From the NCBI GenBank assembly GCA_016712345.1, contig JADJRH010000011.1, forward strand, positions 3,224,001 to 3,288,000: a DNA stretch of 64,000 nt, in the 5' to 3' direction. The notes under the pieces are model-generated. The model saw only the letters and a list, made by a program, of their open reading frames with translations, did not search any database and had not been told where the DNA came from. Of the stretch, positions 18,496 through 27,575 are shown piece after piece (positions within the stretch are counted from its first letter, which is position 1; every line of letters begins with the position of its first letter). The translations under genes were made by a program, and so were the position numbers. The stretch comes from Polyangiaceae bacterium (lineage in GTDB: Bacteria > Myxococcota_A > Polyangia > Polyangiales > Polyangiaceae).

Positions 18496-19482
18496 ATGTC
18501 CACCTCCCCTCGCCGGCTTGGCCACACGGGCCCAACTGTATTTCCCATCGCCCTGGGTTGCATGGGTATGTCGGGCATGTACGGTCCCGCCGATGAAAAT
18601 GAAAGCATTGCCACGATCCATGCCGCGGTTGAGGCAGGGATCACTCTGTTTGATACGGGCGATTTTTATGGCATCGGACACAATGAACGCCTGCTCGCAA
18701 AAGCGCTGTCAGACAGGCGAAAAAACGTTCAACTGAGTGTCAAGTTCGGAGCGCTCCGGGCACCGGGCGGCGGATGGCTTGGTGTGGATGGTAGGCCCGC
18801 AGCGGTAAAAAACTTCTTGGCCTACAGTCTTGACCGCTTGGAAACCGACCATGTGGACATCTACCGCCTCGCGCGGCTCGATCCGCAGGTTCCAATTGAA
18901 GACACCGTCGGCGCGATGGCTGAAATGGTCAAAGCCGGGTATGTGCGTCACATCGGTCTGTCAGAGGTCAACCCTGAAACGGTTCGCCGCGCGCAGGCAG
19001 TTCATCCCATTGTGGATGTTCAACTGGAATATTCGCTCGCCAGTCGCGGGGTTGAAAGTAGCTTGCCCGCCCTGCGTGAAATGGGAGTGGGCGTCACCGC
19101 CTACGGTGTGTTTTCACGCGGGTTGCTCACCGGTTCCAAACCAAAAGGGCCGGCCGACTTCCGGGCGTGGCTCCCGCGCTTCAAGGGTGAAAACGCGGCT
19201 ACAAATCAAACGGCCCAAAACGCTCTCTCTTCCCTTGCCGACGGCCTTCATCTCACCCCCGCTCAACTGGCTCTCGCCTGGGTTCTTTCCAAAGGCAATG
19301 ACATTGTGCCCGTTGTGGGCGCGCGCACTCGCAAGCAACTGGCCGATGCGCTCGGCGCTCTGTCGCTTGATCTTTCCGCTGAAACGCTCGCCCTTGTTGA
19401 ACGCGCTGTCACCCCCGAGAACATCGCGGGCACGCGATACGCGGCAGAACAAATGGGTATGCTCGACAGCGAACGAACCTGA
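18496..19482 (+). CDS. Aldo/keto reductase
   Basis: 328 residues, preceded by the SD-like AAAGGA. The (beta/alpha)8 NADPH-dependent reductase pattern is clear: PIALGCMGMSGMYG, FDTGDFYG, LSVKFGA, GYVRHIGLSEV, GVTAYGVFSRGLLTG and the cofactor segment IVPVVGARTRKQLADALGAL. Of the catalytic tetrad, Asp53, Tyr58 and Lys83 are present, but the position of the usual His (HRVDP) is Ala126 in YRLARLDP. A sub-group of AKRs carries such a substitution, so reduced or altered activity is possible. It is divergent from the LysR gene, probably its regulator. Confidence 0.92.
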   Translation: MSTSPRRLGHTGPTVFPIALGCMGMSGMYGPADENESIATIHAAVEAGITLFDTGDFYGIGHNERLLAKALSDRRKNVQLSVKFGALRAPGGGWLGVDGRPAAVKNFLAYSLDRLETDHVDIYRLARLDPQVPIEDTVGAMAEMVKAGYVRHIGLSEVNPETVRRAQAVHPIVDVQLEYSLASRGVESSLPALREMGVGVTAYGVFSRGLLTGSKPKGPADFRAWLPRFKGENAATNQTAQNALSSLADGLHLTPAQLALAWVLSKGNDIVPVVGARTRKQLADALGALSLDLSAETLALVERAVTPENIAGTRYAAEQMGMLDSERT

Positions 19483-19483
19483 T

Positions 19484-19558
19484 CTAGAGCACCGAATAGG
19501 TTGATTCCGTAACCAAACAGATCGCTCCCTGGGTAAGGAAACCTGATCGGTGCTCTAG
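19484..19558. terminator. Wide inverted repeat between convergent genes
   Basis: CTAGAGCACCGA (19484-19495) and its exact complement TCGGTGCTCTAG (19547-19558) are separated by 51 nt, between the ends of the aldo/keto reductase and mlaF genes. It could act as a bidirectional terminator or be the relic of a small repeat element. A partial match to the right arm (GATCGGTGCACTAG) occurs near 32457-32470. Confidence 0.45.
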
Positions 19559-19581
19559 CAACGATTCTACCCGTCAGGTAA

Positions 19582-20322
19582 TTACTCAATCGGCCCTTCA
19601 GCTCTACCCGTTATAAACTGCTCAATAATCGGATCAGGCGCTTTTTTAAACTCATCCTGAGAACCGATCATGCGAACAAGGCCCTTGTAAAGCATCACAA
19701 TCCGGTCAGCGATGCTGAAAATGCTCACCAGATCGTGGCTCACAACAATGCTTGTCACCCCCAGGGTATCTGACAGTTCGCGAATGAGTTTATCCACGCG
19801 GCGCGCGCTCACCGGGTCGAGGCTTGTTGTCGGTTCATCAAAAAGCACATACCTCGGGTCGAGGGTGAGCGCGCGGGCGATGGCGACGCGTTTTCGCATA
19901 CCGTCGCCGAGTTCAGGCGGGTACCGATCGCCGAACTCTTCCATGTGTACCTGAACCAAGCGGCGCTTCGCTTCTGCGAGCGCTTCACGGTGGGAGAGTT
20001 TTTTGTGTTTTCGAAGGGGAAGCGCCACGTTTTCGGCGCATGTCATGGAGTCAAACAGCGTGGAGTGCTGAAAGACCATCGCGCACTTTTGCCGGACTGG
20101 GTACATCTGCTCTTCGTTGAAACGGCTTATTTCTTCGCCGTCGAGCCAGATTTCACCCCCGTCGGGGTAGAGCAGACCTACCAAGTGTTTGATGAGTACA
20201 CTTTTGCCAACGCCCGACTGGCCGATGATAAAAAACACCTCGCCGTCTTGAACATCAAACGACACGTCCAAAAGAACGTGTTTGTCGCCGAACGACTTGC
20301 GAACGTGTCGAAACGAAATCAC
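19582..20322 (-). CDS. mlaF: MlaF-type phospholipid ABC transporter ATP-binding protein
   Basis: 246 residues, usual length for MlaF. Walker A is GQSGVGKS (34-41). The signature is the MlaF/Ttg2A variant ELGDGMRKRVAIARAL in place of LSGGQ. Walker B is YVLFDEPTTSLDP and the switch His is in VVSHD. The MLA system moves phospholipids between the inner and outer membranes to keep lipid asymmetry. The mlaD-like gene is divergent next door, and no mlaE permease is in the window. Confidence in family is high; transport direction is not inferable. Confidence 0.9.
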   Translation of the reverse strand: MISFRHVRKSFGDKHVLLDVSFDVQDGEVFFIIGQSGVGKSVLIKHLVGLLYPDGGEIWLDGEEISRFNEEQMYPVRQKCAMVFQHSTLFDSMTCAENVALPLRKHKKLSHREALAEAKRRLVQVHMEEFGDRYPPELGDGMRKRVAIARALTLDPRYVLFDEPTTSLDPVSARRVDKLIRELSDTLGVTSIVVSHDLVSIFSIADRIVMLYKGLVRMIGSQDEFKKAPDPIIEQFITGRAEGPIE

Positions 20323-20484
20323 GCCGACCTCTCGGCGATGAGCCCCGCGAAGCGATTATGCCGACGGTTTCGGTGCTTCAAAAGCGCCGGCCGCAGCGAA
20401 GAGGACGCGGCGCGCGGATGCATTGGCTGAAACAAGCAGACTTTGGCCGTGCCACAAAACCCCAAAATCGCGGATGATGCGCGC

Positions 20485-21507
20485 ATGGCTAGCCCGCGTT
20501 CTATTGAGGTCAAGGTCGGCATTCTGATCCTGACGGCCATTGGGTTGCTCGCCGCATTCGTGATCATCATGGGCGGAGTGAACTTTCAAGCCACGTATCC
20601 CATCTACGTTGAGTTCGACAACCCCGGCGGCCTTCAAGCCGGAGCGCCGGTGAAAATCGCGGGCGTGAAAGTTGGAAAGATCAGTGAGATCCAGTTTCGC
20701 GGCGCTGAAGTGTCCGACTCGGGAAAGCGCGATCCGCTCGTGCGGATGAAGGTGACAATCGAAAAGCGCTACCAAAAAAGCGTTCGCGAAAACTCTCTTT
20801 TTTACGTGACGACGCAGGGCGTGCTCGGCGAGCAGTTTCTCGCGATTGAACCGGGTTCGCAGGATCGGCCGTCTCTTCCCGATGGGGCAATCGTTCGCGG
20901 GATCGATCCGCCGCGCCTCGATATGTTGCTCTCCGAGAGCTACGAGCTGTTGCATACGAGCGTTCAGGCGATTCGCGAAAACCGGAAAGAGTTTTCAGAA
21001 GCGTTCGACGGTCTGCGAAAAACGCTCAAAGGCACGGGCGAGTTGATGGACAAAAACGGCGACAAGTTCGATCGCATTGTGACCAACGTGGAGACAATGA
21101 CGGCCGAAGGCGTGGATACGGTGAAAGACGCGCGGGCGAAATATGTGAACAACCCGGCGATCGACCGAATTGTTTCAAACGCCGACAGTTTGGCGGCCGT
21201 TGCCGCGCGCGACACTCCGCCGATTCTCGCGGACGCAAAGGTGACAATGGCCAACGCCAAGCGCATTTCAACAACGCTGGGCGGCGAAGAAGAGCAGGCC
21301 AAGATGAAGCAGGCCATTAACGACGTCGTGGAAGTGACGGCCCGCGTGAAAAAGATCACCGCGGACGCCGAGGTGATTGTGGGCCAGATCAAGCGCGGAA
21401 AAGGCACCGCGGGCGCGCTTTTAATGGACGAACAGCTCTACGACGATCTCCAAGAGATGGTGCGCGACGTGAAGCACAATCCGTGGAAATTCTTCTGGCG
21501 CGAGTAG
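20485..21507 (+). CDS. mlaD: MlaD/MCE-domain protein
   Basis: 340 residues from ATG 20485 (MASPRSIEVKVGILIL); a GTG at 20443 is possible. One N-terminal membrane helix (about 10-30) anchors a single MCE domain (about 35-125: YVEFDNPGGLQAGAPVKIAGVKVGKISEI, FYVTTQGVLGEQFLAIEPG). The long helical tail (about 140-330) is typical of single-MCE proteins and may form part of a periplasmic bridge. It would bind lipid for the ABC transporter whose ATPase is encoded divergently upstream. Confidence 0.9.
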   Translation: MASPRSIEVKVGILILTAIGLLAAFVIIMGGVNFQATYPIYVEFDNPGGLQAGAPVKIAGVKVGKISEIQFRGAEVSDSGKRDPLVRMKVTIEKRYQKSVRENSLFYVTTQGVLGEQFLAIEPGSQDRPSLPDGAIVRGIDPPRLDMLLSESYELLHTSVQAIRENRKEFSEAFDGLRKTLKGTGELMDKNGDKFDRIVTNVETMTAEGVDTVKDARAKYVNNPAIDRIVSNADSLAAVAARDTPPILADAKVTMANAKRISTTLGGEEEQAKMKQAINDVVEVTARVKKITADAEVIVGQIKRGKGTAGALLMDEQLYDDLQEMVRDVKHNPWKFFWRE

Positions 21508-21579
21508 AACGCGCTGCGTACACATCGAACCCGACAGTTCGGAAGTGCGTACACATCCCGCCGCCGGCTTTGGCTCAAG

Positions 21580-22068
21580 TCACTTGCTCAGCGTGATTTT
21601 GTAGTCGGACGCGAAACACGTTCCCATGCTGGACGTGAGTTCTAAAAACGAGGCGTTTTCACGGATGGGGCCCTCGCCGACGGCGAACGCCTTCACAACG
21701 TCGGAGCAGGGAGAGGCCACTGTGTCGAGGAGTTTACCCGATGCGTCGAACGCGCTGAGGTGTACACAACTCTGGTCACCGTCTTTGGGTGTGCGCAGTT
21801 CAAGCTTCAGCATGCCGGCAACGGGCTTTGGGACGACACGAAACCACACGCTTTGCTTGCCGGGTTCACATGGGAGTTTGCCGGTGACGGTGCTGCCTAC
21901 CTGAAGGCTCCTGGCCGATTCACGGCTGGTGCCGTCGCCCCCCGGCGAGGCTGGTGCGGTGAGGCCGGCGGCGGTGCCCGAACCCGAATGACCGCTCCCT
22001 TCTTTCGATCCGCAGGCGGTGAGAAGCGAGATGGAAGCAGCGACCACGATCAATTGTGTACACTTCAC
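21580..22068 (-). CDS. Lipoprotein of unknown function
   Basis: 162 residues if started at GTG 22068, which yields MKCTQLIVVAASISLLTACGS, a compact lipoprotein signal; ATGs at 22125 and 22155 would add a basic N-terminus before the same helix. After a Gly/Ser linker, the mature part (TVTGKLPCEPGKQSVWFRVVPKPVAGMLKLELRTPKDGDQSCVHLSAFDASGKLLDT) resembles a small beta-sandwich such as a PPC-like domain, but the match is weak. No catalytic motif. Probably on the outer membrane. Confidence 0.65.
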   Translation of the reverse strand: MKCTQLIVVAASISLLTACGSKEGSGHSGSGTAAGLTAPASPGGDGTSRESARSLQVGSTVTGKLPCEPGKQSVWFRVVPKPVAGMLKLELRTPKDGDQSCVHLSAFDASGKLLDTVASPCSDVVKAFAVGEGPIRENASFLELTSSMGTCFASDYKITLSK

Positions 22069-22173
22069 GATTCTTGTCCTCCGGGCTTGTGGATTTGTTC
22101 GACGGCGTGGAGCCGTTTCTGACATGACGACATAGCCGCCCGTTGCGATGTACACACGAAGACCGGCCGAAGA

Positions 22174-24192
22174 CTATATTGTTGTGGGTTGGCCTTGTGC
22201 GGGCGGTGGTTGCGCAGGTTGTTGGCCTTGAGGCACCGGCGTGTTTGCGGCAGTGGCTGCCTGTTTGAGCGCGGCGCAGCGGATGCGATCGGCGGTGACT
22301 TTTTTCTCCACGTCGAGCACGAGCTTTCTCATTTTTTTGTAGTCGGCTTCCGAAGCGTTTTTGTCGTAAGCCGGCTTGGCAAACGGCACTCCGGGATGAG
22401 TGAGGTCCGCCCAGCCGGGTAGGTTGTACCCACCGCCCGTGGAGGTGGGAAAGATGAACGCGTTGCCCAAAGTGGCCCCCGTTTTGCGGCCAAAAACGCG
22501 CGGCAACACGTAACAAGCGTCGCTGGAGTTGGTGTGCGGCGGGTTGTAATAGCGCCGCCAACCTTCCTTGCCGTCTTGAAAGTCGGTCGTCTTGTCGGGT
22601 TGACCACCGTCGGCGCAAAGCCACAAATCGCCGCTGAACGGGGATGTACCCACGCACATTCCGCTGTGGTGCTTGGCGCCCGCGTCATCGGCGAGAAAGA
22701 AAGAATCGCCCACGCTTGGGCAGAGCCCCTCTACCCACTTCGTGTAGCCGGCGCTCACGTCAATGTCGTAACCGTATTTGCCGGTGGCGCCGGCACCCGG
22801 GATCGGTTTGCCGGAATTGGGATCCACCGTGCCGGTGGCGATACCCATCATCGTGTTGTTCACAGGTGCGCAATTGTTTTGCCAGGGCATTCCCGGTGGC
22901 GGCGGCGTCGTTTGTTGAATGTAGCAAGGCCCGTAGTCCCCCTGGTCGTAGGGCGCTTTTTTCCCTTTTTTCTTCGCCTGAAGATCGGTCGACATTGGAA
23001 AGAAATGGGCATACGCGGCGAGCGTTTTGCGGCGGCGCTGCATGATCGGAACGTCGAGATCCAACAGCGGATCGGCCACCGAACGAATGGGCCACGTCGC
23101 CGTTGTGCCAACGTACACAACCGAAAGCAGGCCCTGTTTCACCTCAAATGGCGCGCTTCCGAGCGCATAAGTTCGCGCCGAGTCGGGCACATTCTTGATG
23201 TACGCCATCGCTGTGTACTCACCGACAGGCAAATCGATGAACGCAAATGAGGCGTAGTTTTTACCTTGGTATGCACCCACAACGCCGGCACCGGTGGGCG
23301 AGATATGTGGGCCGTGTTCGTAAGCCTCTTTGCCGGGATCGGGTTTGCGGCAAACGCGAACAACGATGTCGTCGAGCTTGAGCGGGCCAAACTTGGGCTC
23401 GTAAGCGACCAAAAACCAGAGGTGGCCTGCGGCTGCCACGAGCGCACCTTTGGTGTTTTGCCCGCCGGAGCTTGCCCCCACACCGCCGGGAGGATTTGCA
23501 GACGATCCTCCACCGTCATCTTGGAGAAGGTTGTTTCGGTCCTGCGAGTGAAACGCCACAGGCATGAACGAGCTGCGGTTTGCAAAGCTGTGCGGACCGT
23601 CTTCAGGCGGCGCCGGCGGCGGAAATTCGTGCACATCGGCGTCGTCGTGGCGCTGCGCAACGTCGGAGTACACATCGTGCAATTTGCCGGTGCGCTCTTG
23701 TTTGTAAACGGTTTGGTAGTCGCGAATGTTGTCGTCACGCAGACGGCGTTGACCGAAACCCAAGTTCCATAAGCGTTTGTCGGTAGCAACGCCGGGATCG
23801 GTGCCAAGTGCAACGTGGTAGCGCCTGCGAAACGGCATGCTCTGCACTTTGGGAAGAGTGGCCGGCGCCCATTCAACGCGCAGACTGGCCGTCGACTTGC
23901 GAATCTGAATATTCACTTCGCCGCCGCCCGTTGATTTGGCCGATGGTTCGGTGATGAGTCGGCCGTTTTCAAAAACGCGGACGCGCGCGCCGCCCATGCG
24001 TTTTCCTTGGGAGTCGTAGAGGACGATCGTGTGATCAACGCGCGGCTCTTCTTCGGATTTTGCGTGGCAATCGCACTCGCCGCCCGGGCACTCCCACGTA
24101 GGCTCCGAGGTTTCGTCCGCGGGCGCGTCTTCGTAAGGCCAGGGCGGATCTTGATCGGGAGGCTGCTGCGAGGTGGAAGTGCCGTCGCTCAT
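22174..24192 (-). CDS. Large protein of unknown function
   Basis: 672 residues from ATG 24192 (MSDGTSTSQQPPDQDPPWPYEDAP); longer in-frame starts reach 24417 but would cover the divergent promoter. No signal peptide. There is an early Cys cluster (WECPGGECDCHAKSEEE), then a short beta domain with TIVLYDSQGKRMGGARVRVFENGRLI, resembling carrier or spike-tip domains seen near secretion genes. The middle has TGAGVVGAYQGKNYASFAFIDLPVGEYTAMAYI. No recognised enzymatic motif. The C-terminus is Gln/Pro-rich. The role is unknown; cytoplasmic or exported by a non-Sec route. Confidence 0.65.
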   Translation of the reverse strand: MSDGTSTSQQPPDQDPPWPYEDAPADETSEPTWECPGGECDCHAKSEEEPRVDHTIVLYDSQGKRMGGARVRVFENGRLITEPSAKSTGGGEVNIQIRKSTASLRVEWAPATLPKVQSMPFRRRYHVALGTDPGVATDKRLWNLGFGQRRLRDDNIRDYQTVYKQERTGKLHDVYSDVAQRHDDADVHEFPPPAPPEDGPHSFANRSSFMPVAFHSQDRNNLLQDDGGGSSANPPGGVGASSGGQNTKGALVAAAGHLWFLVAYEPKFGPLKLDDIVVRVCRKPDPGKEAYEHGPHISPTGAGVVGAYQGKNYASFAFIDLPVGEYTAMAYIKNVPDSARTYALGSAPFEVKQGLLSVVYVGTTATWPIRSVADPLLDLDVPIMQRRRKTLAAYAHFFPMSTDLQAKKKGKKAPYDQGDYGPCYIQQTTPPPPGMPWQNNCAPVNNTMMGIATGTVDPNSGKPIPGAGATGKYGYDIDVSAGYTKWVEGLCPSVGDSFFLADDAGAKHHSGMCVGTSPFSGDLWLCADGGQPDKTTDFQDGKEGWRRYYNPPHTNSSDACYVLPRVFGRKTGATLGNAFIFPTSTGGGYNLPGWADLTHPGVPFAKPAYDKNASEADYKKMRKLVLDVEKKVTADRIRCAALKQAATAANTPVPQGQQPAQPPPAQGQPTTI

Positions 24193-24232
24193 GGGGCGCG
24201 ATTCTAGCCTTTGATTTGCGGCAAATGGAAAA

Positions 24233-24270
24233 CCTCGCACGTGCGAGGGTCCAGCCTCGCACGTGCGAGG
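24233..24270. promoter_or_regulatory. Twin 16-bp palindrome in a divergent promoter
   Basis: CCTCGCACGTGCGAGG occurs twice as an exact copy (24233-24248 and 24255-24270), each a perfect palindrome, 6 bp apart. Centre-to-centre spacing is 22 bp, about two helical turns. They sit between the divergent genes starting at 24192 and 24336. This is a strong operator-like layout, though a pair of hairpins is an alternative reading. Confidence 0.6.
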
Positions 24271-24335
24271 TTCTGCCAAACGCCGGGAAACAAGGCGATC
24301 GCACACGCCCGTTCGAGATGACGTAACATCGGCAC

Positions 24336-26333
24336 ATGGTCGCGCGTCGACGTGCCGCGGGGGCGGTGATCGCTTTGGGCGCATTGGCAGCCGCTTCATG
24401 TGGCCCCGAGCCAACACCGGTGATTGCTCCGGCGCCCACGGCGTCGACCACCGCGACCGTTTCGCAAACGGCGACGACGACGGCGCTTGCCGCGACCCCG
24501 CCGCCCTTTGAGCCGCCGCCCACGTGCAGCGCCGACGGGTATTGCTGGGAGAGCCCCAACCCTGTGGCCGACGTGTTCACCGAGGTGTTCGCTTTCAGCG
24601 GGCGCAATGTGTACACCCTCTCCGAAAGCCACATGGCGCACTTTGACGGCGCGACATGGAAGGCCGAACGGCTGCCCGTCCCCGTCGATGCCGACCCTCA
24701 AGGCGAGGCGTTATTTGCGCATCTTTGGGCATCCGCCACTCAGCCCGCTCAAACAACGGATCCCAACACCCGCGTGGACGGTTTTGGGGCTCAATCCGCC
24801 AAACTTGGGAGCGTTTGGGCAGCAAACGCCTCGGCGGTGTACACCGCCGGCGCGGGTGGCAAAATCGCCCGATTTGACGGCAAAACGTGGTCCGCCGAAA
24901 CATCGGGCACCACGGCCGATCTCGCCGCCGTGTTTGGGGTGAACACCGACCAAGTGTACACCGTTGGCACACTCAACGACGTCGGCGTGGTGTTGCGGCG
25001 CGACGCTTCGGGATGGAAGCCCATGCCCAGCGTCGGAACCTCGCTGTCCGGCGTGTGGGCCAATTCCAAAGGCGACGTGTGGGTCGCGGGCACCAACGAG
25101 CGCAACGCTCTAAGCGTCTGGCAGTGGTCGGGTACGCAATGGAACGCGCTCACCGAGTTCAGCGACGCGATGCCGATCGGCTTTTGGGGCAACAGCACCG
25201 GTTTAACGCTCCTCGGCTTTCAATTTGCCGACAAAGAACGCCGCAACTTCGGCCCCGCCGACGTGCTCCTCTTTTCAAACGCGAGCGGCCGGTGGGAGCG
25301 CAAATATGTGTACACACAAGCCAACAACGTGATCGGTTCGGCAAACCGGTGGACGCTCTCGGGGTCGGGCGATGGCACTGTGTACATCGCCGGAGGTTGG
25401 GGCCTTTTTGGAAAGATCACCTCGGCCGGCTTTCAAGACCTCTTGGGAAACGTAAGCCCCACCAAAAACCTCCATGCGGTTTGCGGAACAAGCCCCACCG
25501 ATGTGTACGCAGCCGGCAACGGAGTTCTGTTGCATTACGACGGCAAAAGCTGGAGCGCCGATCCCGCCGGCAAAGATCTGAACGTCACCAACATGGCCGG
25601 ATCCAAAGACCTCATCGTTGCGGCGGCCCCCAAAGGAAAGCTCTTTTTTCGCCGCGACGGCGCATGGAAAACAATCTCCACCGGAACGAAAAAAGACCTC
25701 TACGCCGTGTGGATCCAGGGCGACGAAGTGTTCGCCGGGGGCGCCGACGGCACCATCGTCCGCTGCAAAAACGACAAATGCGCGCCGATGAAAACGCCCA
25801 CTACGGAGGGTATTTTCGCGATCGCCGCCACCGCCGCAGGAGGTGTGTACGCTGTCGACGCTCAGGCAACCTTATTACGCTTCGACGGGAAATCGTGGGT
25901 GATGGAGCCGACGCCCGGCTATCCCAACGTCAAAGTGGTGAACCCCGAAAACGACAACAAGCCGCCGTATCACGAGGGTGTGCTTTACATCTCCGCGATT
26001 TATCCGGCACCCAAATCGGGAATGCTTGTGGAGCGAACCGACGGATCCTGGCACTTCGACAACGGCACTTGGACGCTCGTCGGCCACGGCGGCACGCTGG
26101 CGCTCAGCGGTCGTCCCGGCGGCGATGTGTACGCAGCCTACGGTGGACAGTTCGTGCAGCCGCCGCTGCGAATCCGTCGTTTCGACGGTGAAAAATGGCG
26201 CGAAGAAAGCCTGCCGACACGCGCGTTTGACTCCGCCGGCCTATCCATACGCGACATCGCGGTGGTGGGCGAAGACGTTTTTCTTGTCGGCGATGCGGGC
26301 GCGATCATTCACCGCAAAGCGCCTGCACGTTAG
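24336..26333 (+). CDS. Lipoprotein with propeller-like repeats
   Basis: 665 residues. A signal with lipobox LAAASC (Cys22) and a Thr/Ala/Pro linker precede an early segment CSADGYCWESPNPVADVFTEVFAFSGRNVYT. The body has repeats of the form G-V-W-A-x-S-x-x-D-V-W-V-A-G-x (GVWANSKGDVWVAGT, AVCGTSPTDVYAAGNGVLLHYDGKSW, AVWIQGDEVFAGGADGTIVRC), a beta-propeller pattern frequent in secreted myxobacterial proteins. No active site is visible. Divergent from the 672-residue gene across the twin palindrome. Function unknown. Confidence 0.78.
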   Translation: MVARRRAAGAVIALGALAAASCGPEPTPVIAPAPTASTTATVSQTATTTALAATPPPFEPPPTCSADGYCWESPNPVADVFTEVFAFSGRNVYTLSESHMAHFDGATWKAERLPVPVDADPQGEALFAHLWASATQPAQTTDPNTRVDGFGAQSAKLGSVWAANASAVYTAGAGGKIARFDGKTWSAETSGTTADLAAVFGVNTDQVYTVGTLNDVGVVLRRDASGWKPMPSVGTSLSGVWANSKGDVWVAGTNERNALSVWQWSGTQWNALTEFSDAMPIGFWGNSTGLTLLGFQFADKERRNFGPADVLLFSNASGRWERKYVYTQANNVIGSANRWTLSGSGDGTVYIAGGWGLFGKITSAGFQDLLGNVSPTKNLHAVCGTSPTDVYAAGNGVLLHYDGKSWSADPAGKDLNVTNMAGSKDLIVAAAPKGKLFFRRDGAWKTISTGTKKDLYAVWIQGDEVFAGGADGTIVRCKNDKCAPMKTPTTEGIFAIAATAAGGVYAVDAQATLLRFDGKSWVMEPTPGYPNVKVVNPENDNKPPYHEGVLYISAIYPAPKSGMLVERTDGSWHFDNGTWTLVGHGGTLALSGRPGGDVYAAYGGQFVQPPLRIRRFDGEKWREESLPTRAFDSAGLSIRDIAVVGEDVFLVGDAGAIIHRKAPAR

Positions 26334-26344
26334 CGAAAGCTCCG

Positions 26345-26560
26345 CTACTCCAGCTCAACAAGCGGTTCGCCTTCTTTCACCGCCTGACCCTCTTTCACAA
26401 GCACCGCACTCACCTTGCCCTCGTCTTCCGACTCGACGGGCATTTCCATTTTCATCGACTCCAAGATCGCCACGACGGTGCCTTCGCTCACGTCGTCGCC
26501 GACCTTCACTTCAATTTTCCAGACGTTGCCTGTGATGTGCGCCTTGACGACCCTTGCCAT
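26345..26560 (-). CDS. Biotin/lipoyl carrier protein (BCCP-like)
   Basis: 71 residues, a stand-alone biotinyl domain. The biotinylation site is the canonical ESMKMEMP, with Lys37 as acceptor; GNVWKIEVKVGDDVSEGTVVAILE and GKVSAVLVKEGQAVKEGEPLVELE complete the hammerhead fold. Such small carriers serve acyl-CoA or pyruvate carboxylases, swinging carboxybiotin between subunits. No carboxylase gene adjoins it here, so its enzyme is encoded elsewhere. Confidence 0.93.
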   Translation of the reverse strand: MARVVKAHITGNVWKIEVKVGDDVSEGTVVAILESMKMEMPVESEDEGKVSAVLVKEGQAVKEGEPLVELE

Positions 26561-26822
26561 GGTTCGCGGAAGCTACAGCCGACAGGACGTTCAGCGGAAA
26601 CGAAATCGGGAAGGCTCACAATCGGCGAGCGCCTTCCGAGCAACGCCGTTCGCCGAACCGCGCGCAAATCCGCGGCTCGCAGCGCCTCGGCCCGCCTTTT
26701 TTTTCCGTTCGCTTATCACCAACCGAAAAGTTCGTTTACACTGTCCCATGTGCTCTCCTTTGCGAGAGCGCGACAGGTAACGGGTGAAGTTCTGCCCGTA
26801 CCCCCTTAGGAGCCACGAGGTC

Positions 26823-27575
26823 ATGTCGGAACAGAAAGAAAGCTCGGTCCTGTTCTCCCTCAAAGAGCTGATGAACCTCGAAGAGGATCGAATCAAGCAG
26901 GAGGAGGATCAGAAGCGGGCCACCGCCGAAGCCGCTGAAAGAGCGCGCGCCGATGCGGAGCGCCGCGCCCGTGAAGAAGAAGAATCCCGCATCCGGGCTG
27001 AAGAGCAGCGACGGCGCGCTGAAGAGCAACGCTCTCGTGAAGAGGCCGCTCGACTTGAAGCGCTCCGTCAAGCCGAAGTTGAAAAGGCGCGCGTTGAAGC
27101 CGAACAGCGCGCACGGCTTGAAGCGATGCAGCAGCAACAGGCGCACGAAGCGCAGCTTGCTCGCATCAAACAAGACGAGTCGAAGAAAAAGCTCCGCAAC
27201 ATGATCATCGGCATCAGCGTTGCGGGTGTACTCGTGATCGGCGGCGGTGCCTTCCTCGGTGTCCGCGCCTACAACGAATCCAAAGCCAAAGAGCAGGCGC
27301 TCCTCCTTGCGCAGCAGCAAAAAGAGGAAGAAGCCAAAAAGCTCGAAGCTCAGCTCAAAGAGCAACAGGCCAAGGTTGACCGGCTTCTCGCCGACCTCAC
27401 GAGCGCCAAGGACGAGGCCCAGCGCATCGCCATCCAAAAGCAGCTTGAAGAGGCGCAAGAGGCTCAAAAGAAGCTCAAGACCGGCGGCGGCGGCGGCAAA
27501 GCCAGCTCCGGCTCGGGCAGCCCCGGAAAGAGCTGCAACTGCGCTCCCGGCGATCCTCTCTGCTCCTGCTTGTAG
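26823..27575 (+). CDS. Coiled-coil single-pass membrane protein
   Basis: 250 residues from ATG 26823 (MSEQKESSVLFSLKELMNLEEDRIKQEE), with GGAG upstream; an ATG at 26784 is less likely. A long Glu/Arg/Ala-rich coiled coil (about 15-120) precedes one membrane helix (about 125-147, MIIGISVAGVLVIGGGAFLGV). A second coiled coil (about 150-215) follows, then a Gly/Ser linker and a Cys-rich end SCNCAPGDPLCSCL. It probably bridges cytoplasm and periplasm. No family assignment is safe. Confidence 0.75.
   Translation: MSEQKESSVLFSLKELMNLEEDRIKQEEDQKRATAEAAERARADAERRAREEEESRIRAEEQRRRAEEQRSREEAARLEALRQAEVEKARVEAEQRARLEAMQQQQAHEAQLARIKQDESKKKLRNMIIGISVAGVLVIGGGAFLGVRAYNESKAKEQALLLAQQQKEEEAKKLEAQLKEQQAKVDRLLADLTSAKDEAQRIAIQKQLEEAQEAQKKLKTGGGGGKASSGSGSPGKSCNCAPGDPLCSCL

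Noticed and set aside
24887..26191. A 434-codon Arg-rich frame
   Set aside because: Shifted-frame shadow of the propeller lipoprotein gene, with arginine-rich composition typical of such shadows.
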